A stretch of DNA of 14,738 nt, taken from the NCBI GenBank assembly GCA_002371495.1, contig DFIX01000027.1:59858-74595 (forward strand), written 5' to 3'. Origin of the DNA: Eggerthellaceae bacterium UBA3686. Lineage in GTDB: Bacteria; Actinomycetota; Coriobacteriia; Coriobacteriales; Eggerthellaceae. Numbering within the stretch: position 1 is the first letter of the stretch; each line of letters begins with the position of its first letter. The notes below the pieces were generated by a model, which had not been told where the DNA came from, searched no databases, and was given only the letters and a program-made list of their open reading frames with translations. This document shows positions 14,503-14,738 of the stretch, one piece after another. Made by a program: the position numbers and the translations under genes.

Positions 14503-14670
14503 TTACACGCCCTGCGAAGGATCCCAACGACGCGGCTTGGTCCAGTCACGACCAGCGGCATCGGTGGCGTTCTGCTGCCATGCCTTCTTGTTCTTCTCGG
14601 CATCGGCCATATGGGCGTCCTTGCGTTCCTGCTGGAACTCCTTGTCTAGGTCCTTCCTCTCTTCCGGCAT
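14503..14670 (-). CDS. 55-residue charged protein upstream of the molybdoenzyme
   Basis: An ORF from ATG 14670 to TAA 14505-14503 encodes a 55-residue, strongly charged protein (MPEERKDLDKEFQQERKDAH...). It has a helical N-terminal half and a Trp/Arg-rich tail ending in RWDPSQGV. A strong AGGAGG lies 6 nt before the start, and the stop is 50 nt before the catalytic-subunit start on the same strand. It has no Cys, no membrane segment and no signal. It could be a third small subunit, an assembly peptide or a regulator; no family is recognised. The good ribosome site, operon position and protein-like composition make it a real gene rather than noise. Confidence 0.75.
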   Translation of the reverse strand: MPEERKDLDKEFQQERKDAHMADAEKNKKAWQQNATDAAGRDWTKPRRWDPSQGV

Positions 14671-14693
14671 TTCTTCCTCCTTTTTCGGTCTGT

Positions 14694-14707
14694 TGCCCTT
14701 GCGGGCA
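14694..14707 (-). other. GNRA-type hairpin in the leader of the molybdoenzyme operon
   Basis: On the minus strand, TGCCC-GCAA-GGGCA forms a 5-bp stem with a GNRA tetraloop, about 24 nt before the start codon of the 55-residue gene. It may be a 5'-leader element. The promoter is probably beyond the right edge, because nothing convincing lies in 14671-14738. Confidence 0.4.
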
Positions 14708-14738
14708 CTCCAACTAGTCGGAAGGGAGCCTTCGAGCC

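Overview
The window is gene-dense and moderately GC-rich. A cytoplasmic bis-MGD molybdoenzyme with a short ferredoxin subunit, small zinc-ribbon proteins and paired MFS permeases together suggest an anaerobic gut-type actinobacterium of the Coriobacteriia, most likely Eggerthellaceae. This is an inference from gene style and context, because the window contains no rRNA or other taxonomic marker.

Left third (1-5505): a minus-strand operon runs LRR protein (3192-5303), vWA/DUF2201-type protein (1528-3183), MoxR AAA+ ATPase (23-1528). The gaps are 8 nt and then a one-base TAATG overlap. A near-perfect sigma-54 (-24/-12) promoter, TTGGCACGGTTTTTGCA on the minus strand at 5386-5370, lies 67 nt upstream of the LRR start codon.

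Centre (5506-7674): a divergent AcoR-like GAF-PAS-AAA+-Fis bacterial enhancer-binding protein reads on the plus strand. The activator, the sigma-54 promoter and the MoxR/vWA/LRR set therefore form one self-contained inducible module. This is the most interesting content of the window.

7675-8120: a gene-free convergent gap. It holds two diverged 102-bp palindromic elements that share an internal core, plus a clear Rho-independent terminator for the MFS gene.

Right half (8121-14738), all minus strand. In transcription order it contains a 55-aa charged protein (absent from simple ORF calls), a molybdopterin oxidoreductase without a Tat signal, a two-cluster ferredoxin-like subunit, two cysteine-rich zinc-ribbon proteins, a possible 29-codon leader ORF, and two paralogous MFS permeases separated by stem-loops. 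The simplest reading is a substrate-specific reductive (or transhydroxylase/dehydroxylase-like) molybdoenzyme with its accessory proteins and its substrate/product transporters. The substrate cannot be read from the sequence. No tRNA, rRNA, CRISPR array, integrase or transposase gene was found.
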